14,373 bases of DNA from an uncultured Aquabacterium sp. (GTDB lineage: Bacteria > Pseudomonadota > Gammaproteobacteria > Burkholderiales > Burkholderiaceae_C). Below, piece after piece: positions 6,559 to 13,780 of this stretch. The stretch's first letter is position 1, and the number at the start of each line of letters is the position of its first letter. The position numbers and the translations under genes are program-made. Under the pieces are notes generated by a model. That model worked only from the letters and a program-made list of their open reading frames with translations. It searched no databases and was not told the DNA's origin. The stretch is from positions 1-14,373 of the forward strand of contig CALAKR010000407.1 of NCBI GenBank assembly GCA_937923225.1. Direction: 5' to 3'.

Positions 6559-8268
6559 ATGCCACGCCCGCAGCGATTCCGACTGGGCGACCTGCTGGTG
6601 CAGGATCAGCTGATCACGGCCGATCAGCTCGAGTTCGCCCTGGGTGAGCAAAAGCGCAGCGGCCGCAAGCTGGGCCGTGTGCTGATCGAGCATGGCTGGA
6701 TCACGGAAGCACAGATCGGCAAGGCTGTGGCCCGCCAGCTGCACGCGCCTTACATCGACCTGGCGCATTACCCATTGCGCCCGGAACTGGCCCAATTGCT
6801 GCCTGAGGCGCATGCCCGGCGCAGGCGTGCCATCGTGCTGGATGATCCGCCCTCCGGCTTGATGGTGGGCATGGCCGATCCGACCGACATCTACGCCTTC
6901 GACGAGATCGGCCGCCTGCTCAAGCGCAGCATCGACCTGGCCGTGGTGGCCGAAAGCCATCTGCTGGCCGCCCTGGACCGGGTTTATCACAGCACGCAGG
7001 AGATCGAAGGCCTCGCTCGCGAGCTGACCAGCGAGCTGGCCGGTGTCGAGAGCGACCTGGGTGATCTGCTGGGCCTGGACACGTCCAGCAATGAAGACGC
7101 GCCCGTGGTGCGGCTGCTGTACTCGGTGTTCGAGCAGGCCCTGCGCCAGCGCGCCTCCGACATCCACATCGAGCCGCAGGAAAAGCAACTGCGCATCCGC
7201 TACCGCATCGACGGTGTGCTGCACGTGCAGACCGAGGCCGATGCCAAGATTGCCGGCGCCGTGGCCTTGCGCTTGAAGCTCATGTCTGGCCTGGACATCT
7301 CTGAAAAGCGCCTGCCGCAGGACGGCCGCTTCGCTGTGCGCCTGAAGGACGGCACGGTGGACGTGCGGATCTCGACCATGCCCGCGCAGTACGGTGAATC
7401 GGTGGTGATGCGCTTGCTCAGCCAGAGCGCCGGCATCCTCGATCTGGACCGGCTGCGCATGCCCCCGCCGATGCTCGATGCCCTGCGCGATGCGCTGGCC
7501 AAGCCCAGCGGCATGATCCTGGTCACCGGCCCTACCGGCAGCGGCAAGACCACCACGCTGTACGCCTCGCTCAATGCGCTGAACAGCCCCGAGCGCAAGA
7601 TCATCACCGTGGAAGACCCGGTCGAATACCGCCTGCCCGGCCTGAACCAGGTGCAGGTGATGGAGAAGATCGACCTGGACTTCGAGCGCGTGTTGCGCTC
7701 TGCGCTGCGCCAGGATCCCGACGTGATCCTGGTGGGCGAAATGCGTGACAAGTCCACGGCCGAGATCGGCTTGCGTGCCGCCATGACGGGTCACTTGGTG
7801 CTGTCAACCCTGCACACCAACGATGCGGCCTCTACACCAGCCCGCCTGATCGACATGGGTGTGCCGCGCTGGATGGTGGCGCTGTCTCTGCAACTGGTGG
7901 TGGCCCAGCGCCTGATCCGCACCTTGTGCAACAGCTGCGCCGAGCCCACCGAGCCATCTCCGCAAGAAGAGGCCTGGCTGCGTGGCGTGATCGGCACCGA
8001 CGTGAACCTCAGCGCCCTGCGCCGTGGCAAGGGCTGCCCTGATTGCAACCAGACCGGCTACAAGGGGCGCACCGGCGTCTACGAGTTCCTGCAGATGACT
8101 CTGCCGCTGATCGAGGCGCTGGGCTCCGACGACCACGCCACCTTTGCCCAAGCCGCGCGCCTGCAGATGGACGGCAACACGCTGCGCCGCGATGCTGCAC
8201 GGCTGGTGCTGCAAGGCCGGACGACCGTGGATGAAGCCATGGGCGTGAGCGTCCAGATCGACGAGTGA
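6559..8268 (+). CDS. mshE: MshE, pilus assembly ATPase with c-di-GMP-binding MshEN domain
   Basis: The 569-residue ATPase drives pilus extension from the cytoplasmic face, docked on MshG. The N-terminus holds two intact 24-residue MshEN motifs, RLGxxL...L...L..Q (8-31) and KLGxxL...I...V..Q (37-60), separated by exactly five residues. This is the arrangement known to bind one c-di-GMP in Vibrio MshE. A second N-terminal segment (about 65-150) follows. The GspE-type ATPase core includes Walker A GPTGSGKT (324-331), Walker B DVILVGE (388-394) and the His-box region HLVLSTLHTNDA. A zinc-type tetracysteine motif is present: CNSC (457-460) with CPDC (493-496). The metal cluster and length fit extension ATPases of the PilB/GspE class rather than retraction ATPases (PilT). 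The start lies 1 base after the mshL stop. Confidence 0.96.
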   Translation: MPRPQRFRLGDLLVQDQLITADQLEFALGEQKRSGRKLGRVLIEHGWITEAQIGKAVARQLHAPYIDLAHYPLRPELAQLLPEAHARRRRAIVLDDPPSGLMVGMADPTDIYAFDEIGRLLKRSIDLAVVAESHLLAALDRVYHSTQEIEGLARELTSELAGVESDLGDLLGLDTSSNEDAPVVRLLYSVFEQALRQRASDIHIEPQEKQLRIRYRIDGVLHVQTEADAKIAGAVALRLKLMSGLDISEKRLPQDGRFAVRLKDGTVDVRISTMPAQYGESVVMRLLSQSAGILDLDRLRMPPPMLDALRDALAKPSGMILVTGPTGSGKTTTLYASLNALNSPERKIITVEDPVEYRLPGLNQVQVMEKIDLDFERVLRSALRQDPDVILVGEMRDKSTAEIGLRAAMTGHLVLSTLHTNDAASTPARLIDMGVPRWMVALSLQLVVAQRLIRTLCNSCAEPTEPSPQEEAWLRGVIGTDVNLSALRRGKGCPDCNQTGYKGRTGVYEFLQMTLPLIEALGSDDHATFAQAARLQMDGNTLRRDAARLVLQGRTTVDEAMGVSVQIDE

Positions 8269-8278
8269 GCCTGCTGCG

Positions 8279-9541
8279 ATGAGCCGCTTCACCTACACCG
8301 CACGATCACCCCTGGGGGTGGTCCAAGGCGTGCAGGAGGCCGCATCGGCCTCCGCGGTGGCGGACATCCTGGTCTCCAAGGGCCTGACACCCTTGAACAT
8401 CAAGCAGGATGGTGGTGGCGGCTCTGGTGGTGCAACGGCGCAGGCCAGTGGTGGCGGACTCAGCGGGCCGGTGAACCTGGGGGGCTTGTTCGGCCCCAAG
8501 GTCACCACGATGGACCTGATGATCTTCACGCGCCAAATCCACACCTTGCTCAAGGCTGGCGTGCCGATCCTGCGTGCGCTCTCCGGCCTGCACGACACGG
8601 CCACCAACCCGGCCATGAAGCAGACGCTGCTGGATTTGCGGCGAAGCCTGGAATCGGGGGTGGAGCTGTCATCGTCGATGGCGCTCAACCCCAAGGTGTT
8701 CGACAACTTCTATGTGTCGATGGTGAAGGTGGGCGAATCCTCCGGCCGGCTCGACGAGGTGTTCCTGCGCCTGTTCCAGCACCTGGAGTTCGAAACCTTC
8801 ATGCGCCAGCAGGTCAAGTCCGCGCTGCGCTACCCGACCTTCGTCATCATCGCGATGGTGGGCGCCATCGGCGTGATCAACGTGATGGTGATCCCGGCGT
8901 TCTCCGGTGTCTTCAAGGCACTGGGTGCGGGTTTGCCGTTACCCACCAAGATTCTGATGGCCACCTCCAACTTCACGATCAACCATGGGTGGTTGCTGGT
9001 GTTGATGGCGGTGGCAGGTTTCATCGGCTTTCGGATGTGGATCAAGACCCCGCAGGGGCGAATGATCTGGCACCGGGCCATCTTGAAAATGCCGCTGGTG
9101 GGGCCGATCGTGAGCAAGGCGGCATTGGCGCGGTTTGCTCGGGCCTTCGCCTTGTCACTGCGCAGCGGCGTGCCGCTGGAGCGAGCGCTGACCGGCGTCG
9201 CCTACACAGCCGACAACGTTTTCATGAGTTCGCGTATTGAGGCTTTGCGGGATCATGTCACGCGGGGCGAGCCGCTGGCGCATGCAGCAGCTGCGTCAGG
9301 CATCTTCACACCCATCGTGCTGCAGATGATCGCCATCGGCGAGGAAACCGGCATGGTCGATGACTTGCTGGAAGAGGTCGGTGAGTTGTATGGGAATGAG
9401 GTCGAGTACGCCCTCAAAACCTTGTCGCAACAGATCGAGCCCATCCTGATCATCTTCCTGGGTGTGGTGGTGCTGGTGCTGGCCCTGGGTGTGTTCCTGC
9501 CCATGTGGGATCTGGGCAGTGCGGCCATGCACAAGAAGTGA
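8279..9541 (+). CDS. mshG: MshG, inner-membrane platform protein (GspF/PilC family)
   Basis: The 420-residue polytopic protein has two T2SSF domains (about 83-206 and 286-408) and three membrane segments at about 188-212, 236-257 and 388-411. Hallmarks are FTRQIHTLLKAGVPILRAL before the first domain and the repeated VGESSG and IGEETG turns at equivalent positions of the two halves. It should couple MshE to pilin subunits at the inner membrane. The first 43 residues form the usual small N-terminal cap (FTYTARSPLG). The next roughly 30 residues (44-75) are an unusually Gly/Ser-rich linker. The start is 10 bases after mshE; no strong Shine-Dalgarno is visible, so translation may be coupled. Gene order makes MshG more likely than PilC. 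Confidence 0.95.
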   Translation: MSRFTYTARSPLGVVQGVQEAASASAVADILVSKGLTPLNIKQDGGGGSGGATAQASGGGLSGPVNLGGLFGPKVTTMDLMIFTRQIHTLLKAGVPILRALSGLHDTATNPAMKQTLLDLRRSLESGVELSSSMALNPKVFDNFYVSMVKVGESSGRLDEVFLRLFQHLEFETFMRQQVKSALRYPTFVIIAMVGAIGVINVMVIPAFSGVFKALGAGLPLPTKILMATSNFTINHGWLLVLMAVAGFIGFRMWIKTPQGRMIWHRAILKMPLVGPIVSKAALARFARAFALSLRSGVPLERALTGVAYTADNVFMSSRIEALRDHVTRGEPLAHAAAASGIFTPIVLQMIAIGEETGMVDDLLEEVGELYGNEVEYALKTLSQQIEPILIIFLGVVVLVLALGVFLPMWDLGSAAMHKK

Positions 9542-9548
9542 GTGCACC

Positions 9549-9974
9549 ATGGCCATGAACATCACAACACGTCGCACGATGGGATTCACGATGATCGAGT
9601 TGATCGTGGTCATCGTGATCCTGGGTATTCTCGCGGCCATGGCTCTGCCCAAGCTCATTGATGTGCGCGGTGATGCCAACACCACGGCCTTGAAGGGCAT
9701 GGCGGGCACGGCCACGAGCGCCATGATGGTCAATTACGCAGGGTGTGGCGCCACGTCCCACGCGACATCCGGGCTCAACGCGTCACGCTGCAGGCAGGTG
9801 CGCTTCTGCGATGACGTGTCCAGCTTGATGCAGGTGCCCATTGATCCCGCGCAGTACACCGTGGCGCATACCGATCTTTCCGCTGTGAACGGCACAACAG
9901 GCCTGTGCGACATCACCCAGCTTGGTACAGGCAGCACTTTGCAGTTCGATGGGATATCTGCTGGCAATCCGTGA
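9549..9974 (+). CDS. MSHA-type type IV pilin 1 (four-cysteine prepilin)
   Basis: A 141-residue prepilin. The leader MAMNITTRRTMG (1-12) ends at the prepilin peptidase site G|FTMIELIVV, with Glu5 of the mature protein present, followed by the hydrophobic assembly helix ending ALPKLID. The mature protein has 129 residues. Four cysteines (in NYAGC, SRC, RFC and GLC) match those of the second pilin one for one and probably make two disulfides. It begins 7 bases after mshG and has only a weak ribosome site. A second in-frame ATG at 9555 would give a 10-residue leader. The open frame upstream of 9549 is mshG read out of frame and was excluded. It could be the major pilin or an MshB-like minor pilin. 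Its position at the end of the machine operon, before a terminator, suggests a lower level than pilin 2, so no symbol is assigned. Confidence 0.9.
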   Translation: MAMNITTRRTMGFTMIELIVVIVILGILAAMALPKLIDVRGDANTTALKGMAGTATSAMMVNYAGCGATSHATSGLNASRCRQVRFCDDVSSLMQVPIDPAQYTVAHTDLSAVNGTTGLCDITQLGTGSTLQFDGISAGNP

Positions 9975-10006
9975 TGCATTCAACAGGCTTAAGGGTTAGC
10001 AAGGGC

Positions 10007-10033
10007 TAAAGCTTGGATCGCGGATGCCGAAAA
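10007..10033 (+). promoter_or_regulatory. Sigma-28 (FliA)-type promoter candidate for pilin 2
   Basis: TAAAGCTT (10007-10014), an 11-base spacer and GCCGAAAA (10026-10033) match the flagellar sigma-28 consensus TAAAGTTT-N11-GCCGATAA at 14 of 16 positions with exact spacing. It lies in the only substantial intergenic gap of the pilus cluster, directly upstream of a pilin gene. The expected start is near 10040, giving a leader of about 84 bases to the ATG at 10124. Predicted from sequence only. No good sigma-70 or sigma-54 (GG-N10-GC) promoter was found in the gap. Confidence 0.5.
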
Positions 10034-10057
10034 ATGTGCGAAAGATCGCGCCTTTTT
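10030..10057 (+). terminator. Factor-independent terminator between the two pilin genes
   Basis: GTGCGA (10036-10041) and TCGCGC (10046-10051) pair around the loop AAGA, with one G-T wobble. After one unpaired base the stem can continue as A5 (10030-10034) with T5 (10053-10057). The run of five T follows the GC stem directly, as in intrinsic terminators, and the A/T symmetry could let it work in both directions. It would end the mshI-to-pilin-1 transcript. The sigma-28-type start predicted near 10040 falls within the left arm, so that transcript would not form the hairpin. The stem is short, so termination may be only partial. Confidence 0.5.
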
Positions 10058-10123
10058 GAAAAAACTGAACATCAAGCGCTCCGGGCATCATCAATCGTCA
10101 ACCACCACGAGGGGTATTCAGAC

Positions 10124-10537
10124 ATGAAACGCAAACAGACAGGCTTCACCATGATCGAACTGATCGTGGTCATCGTGATCCTCGGCATCCTGGCCGCGAC
10201 AGCCTTGCCGAAGTTCATCGACATGAGTGGCAGCGCGAAGGAGGCGGCTATTGCTGGATTGGCTGGTACAGCCAACAGTGCGATGTCCATTAACTATGCT
10301 GGTTGTTCGGCGGAGGGCAATGTGGCCAAGGCAGGTAAGTGTGAAATCGTTACCGACTGCCAGCATGTGTCCAAGCTGATCCAGGGGGCGCCCGCCAATA
10401 CAGTGGCGCCAGACTACACCGTCGCCTCGGTCACCATCGGCGCCAATCTGGGCACGACGGCTGAGTGCACGATCACGTCCACGAAAGACTCCACCCAGAC
10501 GGCAAAGTTCACTGCCATTCGGACAGTGACACCTTGA
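10124..10537 (+). CDS. mshA: MSHA-type type IV pilin 2, probable major pilin
   Basis: A 137-residue prepilin with the short basic leader MKRKQTG and the cleavage site G|FTMIELIVVIVILGILA. Glu5 is present, and the helix ends ALPKFID, as in MSHA pilins. The mature protein has 130 residues. Four cysteines (in NYAGC, GKC, TDC and AEC) align with those of pilin 1. The N-terminal 50 mature residues are close to pilin 1 while the C-terminal half differs, so the two are diverged tandem duplicates. The start at 10124 is fixed by GAGGGG at 10109-10114 and by the leader; an in-frame ATG at 10013 would add 37 residues unsuited to a prepilin leader. Its own promoter candidate, strong ribosome site and flanking hairpins are what one expects of the abundant structural subunit. 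Major-subunit status is inferred. Confidence 0.9.
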   Translation: MKRKQTGFTMIELIVVIVILGILAATALPKFIDMSGSAKEAAIAGLAGTANSAMSINYAGCSAEGNVAKAGKCEIVTDCQHVSKLIQGAPANTVAPDYTVASVTIGANLGTTAECTITSTKDSTQTAKFTAIRTVTP

Positions 10538-10543
10538 TCGCGC

Positions 10544-10570
10544 AGGGAGTGGACCTTTGGTCTTCTCCCT
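10544..10570 (+). other. Strong hairpin after pilin 2
   Basis: AGGGAG (10544-10549) pairs with CTCCCT (10565-10570), and GGACC (10551-10555) pairs with GGTCT (10559-10563) with one G-T wobble, around a TTT loop; one T-T mismatch separates the two helices. It begins 7 bases after the pilin 2 stop. No T run follows, so it is unlikely to be a complete intrinsic terminator. More plausible roles are protecting the 3' end of an abundant pilin message or an attenuator limiting read-through into mshQ. Confidence 0.5.
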
Positions 10571-10618
10571 TCAGTGTTGGTTCGCGGGCTTCGCAGGCAG
10601 GATTCGCGAGGGGTGATC

Positions 10619-13600
10619 ATGAAGGCTCTCAACTGGTTGATGAACCGAGGTGCTGACCCCGCCCAGCGGCGTGCCGCTGGGGTGGCCCGGTGGTTGCTGG
10701 GCGCGACCCTGCTGTGCTTGATGACCGGCGCGTGGGCCGGTCTTTCTGTTCACACCAGTTGGTCCAGCTTGCCCCCCACCACGTCGGCCAACCAGCGCAC
10801 GATTGATTTCAGTACCAAAACGCTGGCCGGCGAGGTCACGGCGGACAAGATCACTTTCACGCAATCAACAGGTGCGGCTACCGGTTGCGTTCTTTCGCTC
10901 TGTTCTGGTTCTGCTGGGAGCATTTCTCAAACGTCAACATCAAACTTGAACGGGTTTTCTGGCAACGTGCTCAGCCTGACCTCAGGCACCACCAGTAATT
11001 CCACCTCCCTGACCATCACCTTCAAGACGCCCACACCTTATGTGGGTTTCCTGTGGGGTGTGGAGTTCAACGCCGAGAACTCCATGCAGGTTAACGTGAC
11101 ACTTGAAGACAACACGGTAGTCACGTTGAACAACTGTTCGAACGCGTCCGACAACCTGTGTGTGGCCAAATATGTTCCGTCGAACTGGTTTGCCAACGTC
11201 TATAACTTGGTATTGGGCTGGTTGTTTGGTGACTCTGTCACCTATTACCCCATCTACATGCAGTACGAGCCAGATGGTGCGGTCAAGCAGAAGATCACCA
11301 AAGTGCAGTTTCTGGTCAAGAACTGTGCTGGTTGTGGCTCGTTCCTGAGCCCGAACACCTCCCAGGATCTGAAGATCGACTACATCACGTATGTGGATGC
11401 CTCCGTCAAACCCCATCATCTGGAGGTAACGACAGGTGCTTCCAGCACATCGGTCAATGCGGTCACCAATTTCACAGTCAAGGCTTGTGGTAACGAGGCT
11501 TGTGACGTGCCTTACACCTCAGGTGTGAAGGGCTCTCTGGAGATTACCGGTGTGAGCTCGGTGGCCTCGCCCATTTTGTTCGCCATCGATCCCGGGCCGA
11601 CCAATACGGCCACGGTGTCGGCCACCATGACTTCTGCAGGCACCGCCACCATCGCACTGACGGGCTTGACGCCGGCGCCGTCAAATTCACCTGCGGTGTT
11701 TTGCGGCATGGGCGTATCTGCCGCGTCAGGCAACAGCTGCAACGTCACGGTGGCGCCTGCCGCGCCGCACCATCTTGAGTTGACGACGACCACCACCAGC
11801 ACGCTCAGTTGCCAGCCCGTCACCTTCACGATCAAGGCCTGTGCTGACGCGAATTGCTCGTCGTATTACACGTCTGGTGTCTCGGGGACCTTGGCGCTCG
11901 GTGGTGCCACCACCTCCTTCACCATCCCGCCGGCCAGTTACCAGGTCAACAAGGACATCTATCCGGGGGCGATCGGTACGGTCACGGCCTCGCTGACAGG
12001 GCTGTCGGTGACGCCGACCAATGCGGCCAAACCCGTGTACTGCGGCATCAACGCAGCGGCGTCGAGTTCAGGCAGCTGCAGCCTCACGTCGGAGAGCACC
12101 GGCTTCGTCATGACGGTCTCCGACCATGCCGCCGAAGCTGCGCAGACCATGACGGTGCGGGCATTGAGCGCCACCAGCAACCCTCAGGTTTGTACATCGG
12201 CGTTCGGCCCGGGCGCGGTGAAGGCCGTGACCTTCAAGTGCAGCTACAGCAATCCCAGCAGCGGAACACTGCCGGTGCGTGTCGGGGGGCTGCCCTTGAA
12301 CGCCGCAGGCAGCCTGGTGTCTTCTTGTGACGGCACGGGCAAACCGGTAACGCTGACCTTTGCAGGTACGGCGGCCACGGCTGCCGCAACCACCAGTTTC
12401 CAGTACGCCGATGCGGGCCAGGTACAGATCACGGCCAGCTACACAGGCTCTGCCTCAGAGCCGGGCCTGAGCCTGACAGGCAGCAAGAACGTGATCGTGG
12501 CGCCGGCGTCCTTCGCGATCTCGGGCGTCACGGCAGGACCGATCAAGGCGGGAGCCAACTTCGGTGCCACGGTGACGGCGCGCAACACCGTGAACAACCC
12601 GACGCCCAACTTTGGCAAGGAGAGCACGGCCGCCAAGGTGGACATGACGTTGACACGCCGACAGCCCACGGGCACTGGCGCTGTTGACGGCACGTTCACT
12701 GGCAGCCTGGGTGGTTTCGCCAATGGCGTGGCCATCAGCACCAACCTGAACTGGTCCGAGGTCGGTACTGGCGACCTGGTTGCCACACTCAATGGTGGCA
12801 ACTATCTCGGCTCATCAACCACGCTGGTGCCCACGGGCACCACGGGCGTGGCTGGCACGGTGGGGCCGTTCATCCCTGATCGGTTCAAGGTGGAGACGGT
12901 CAACGCCTGCACAGGCTTCACCTTCAATGAGCAACCTTTCACCGTGAAAGTGACGGCGCTCAATACCAGCGGCAACACCACGGTCAACCTGGGCTCGGGC
13001 TTGCCCACCAGCCAGACGATCTCCGTCACCTTGTTCACCCTCAAGCCGGACGTTACGTTGACAGTCGCCAGTGGCAGCCCGGCCGGCGCCAACCCCGTGT
13101 TCAGCAACGCAGTGGTCTCAGGTGCCAGTTTCGTGGCGGGCGTGGGCAGCAGTTCGGCGGTCAAGTACAAGTTTGACAAGTTGACGCCACCCACCACCAT
13201 CGGGCTGAGCGCGGCAGCGACCTTTGGCTCAGCCATGTCGCCCATACAGGTGGTATCGCCAGCGGCGAACTATGGCGCGATGACGCTGCGCAGCGGGCGC
13301 ATCAAGATCTCCAACGTGTTCGGCTCCGAGGGCAAGGACCTGGAGATGCAGGTGCAGTCGCAGTACTGGTCGGCCAGCAAGGCCTGGGTGATCAATGCCC
13401 TGGATGCGTGCACCAGTCTGCCAGCCTCGGCCATCGTTTTGTCGGGTTACAGGGACCGGAACGGGTTGCCCACCACGGCATGGAGCACCACGGCCACGCC
13501 TTCAGGCAACCTGCTCAACGGCTCAGGCAAGATCACCTTTGCCAAGCCTCCGCTCAAGACCACTGGCAGCGTAGACGTGGCCTTGAACCTGGGGGATGCC

Positions 13601-13780
13601 AATCTTCCTGATGCCTCGTGCCTGGGCAACCATGGTGGCACGGGTGCCGGCATGCCCTGGCTGCGCGCCCAGAATGGCAACTGTGCGGCCACGTTCGACC
13701 GCGATCCCTCCGCACGGGTGACTTTCGGCATCTACAAGCCGGAGTCGACAAAGACCATCCATGTCCGAGAGATCTACTGA
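10619..13780 (+). CDS. mshQ: MshQ-type large surface/secreted protein (DUF6701), putative pilus-associated adhesin
   Basis: The 1053-residue protein has a long signal peptide with cleavage predicted after AWA (38-40). Residues about 41-262 form a beta-rich domain with YVGFLWGVEFNAEN and a closing DLKIDYITYV, resembling jelly-roll domains with a 'Y-x-GF-x-WG ... ID-x-I-x-Y' pattern. Two Ig-like repeats (265-382 and 383-about 495) each begin PHHLE and carry KAC...C motifs. More beta-rich sequence leads to the C-terminal DUF6701/MshQ region (about 748-1053), which starts GPFIPDRF (749-756), contains GRIKISNVFGSE and QYW, and ends TFGIYKP...IHVREIY. MshQ is exported and grouped with MSHA genes; its exact job is not established, and a role at the fibre tip or in adhesion is inference. 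The start at 10619 has GAGGGG at 10608-10613. In Vibrio mshQ is last in the cluster, whereas here it precedes mshC, which it overlaps by 20 bases. Confidence 0.88.
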   Translation: MKALNWLMNRGADPAQRRAAGVARWLLGATLLCLMTGAWAGLSVHTSWSSLPPTTSANQRTIDFSTKTLAGEVTADKITFTQSTGAATGCVLSLCSGSAGSISQTSTSNLNGFSGNVLSLTSGTTSNSTSLTITFKTPTPYVGFLWGVEFNAENSMQVNVTLEDNTVVTLNNCSNASDNLCVAKYVPSNWFANVYNLVLGWLFGDSVTYYPIYMQYEPDGAVKQKITKVQFLVKNCAGCGSFLSPNTSQDLKIDYITYVDASVKPHHLEVTTGASSTSVNAVTNFTVKACGNEACDVPYTSGVKGSLEITGVSSVASPILFAIDPGPTNTATVSATMTSAGTATIALTGLTPAPSNSPAVFCGMGVSAASGNSCNVTVAPAAPHHLELTTTTTSTLSCQPVTFTIKACADANCSSYYTSGVSGTLALGGATTSFTIPPASYQVNKDIYPGAIGTVTASLTGLSVTPTNAAKPVYCGINAAASSSGSCSLTSESTGFVMTVSDHAAEAAQTMTVRALSATSNPQVCTSAFGPGAVKAVTFKCSYSNPSSGTLPVRVGGLPLNAAGSLVSSCDGTGKPVTLTFAGTAATAAATTSFQYADAGQVQITASYTGSASEPGLSLTGSKNVIVAPASFAISGVTAGPIKAGANFGATVTARNTVNNPTPNFGKESTAAKVDMTLTRRQPTGTGAVDGTFTGSLGGFANGVAISTNLNWSEVGTGDLVATLNGGNYLGSSTTLVPTGTTGVAGTVGPFIPDRFKVETVNACTGFTFNEQPFTVKVTALNTSGNTTVNLGSGLPTSQTISVTLFTLKPDVTLTVASGSPAGANPVFSNAVVSGASFVAGVGSSSAVKYKFDKLTPPTTIGLSAAATFGSAMSPIQVVSPAANYGAMTLRSGRIKISNVFGSEGKDLEMQVQSQYWSASKAWVINALDACTSLPASAIVLSGYRDRNGLPTTAWSTTATPSGNLLNGSGKITFAKPPLKTTGSVDVALNLGDANLPDASCLGNHGGTGAGMPWLRAQNGNCAATFDRDPSARVTFGIYKPESTKTIHVREIY
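11411..12103 (+). repeat. Two tandem Cys-containing Ig-like modules in MshQ
   Basis: Copy 1 runs from 11411 to 11764 (residues 265-382) and copy 2 from 11765 to about 12103 (residues 383 to about 495). Shared landmarks are PHHLE(V/L)TT at the start, FT(V/I)KAC followed by a CxxxxC-like pair, Y(Y/T)SGV, a GL(T/S) turn, and a closing CG(M/I)...SC...T. The copies have diverged at the DNA level, so this is an old internal duplication and not a recent slippage product. Confidence 0.65.

Noticed and set aside
6505..7794. 429-codon - strand open frame opposite mshE
   Set aside because: Antisense of the most conserved gene in the window (Walker A, Walker B). The composition is not protein-like.
9462..9548. 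Upstream start extending pilin 1 by 29 residues
   Set aside because: The extra sequence is the end of mshG read in another frame, rich in Cys and Trp, and would give an impossible prepilin leader.
10013..10123. Upstream start extending pilin 2 by 37 residues
   Set aside because: The region contains the promoter and terminator signals, and the normal short leader MKRKQTG with a strong ribosome site begins at 10124.
10574..10618. Upstream ATG extending MshQ by 15 residues
   Set aside because: No ribosome site precedes it, while GAGGGG lies 5 bases before the ATG at 10619, and the signal peptide is already long from that start.
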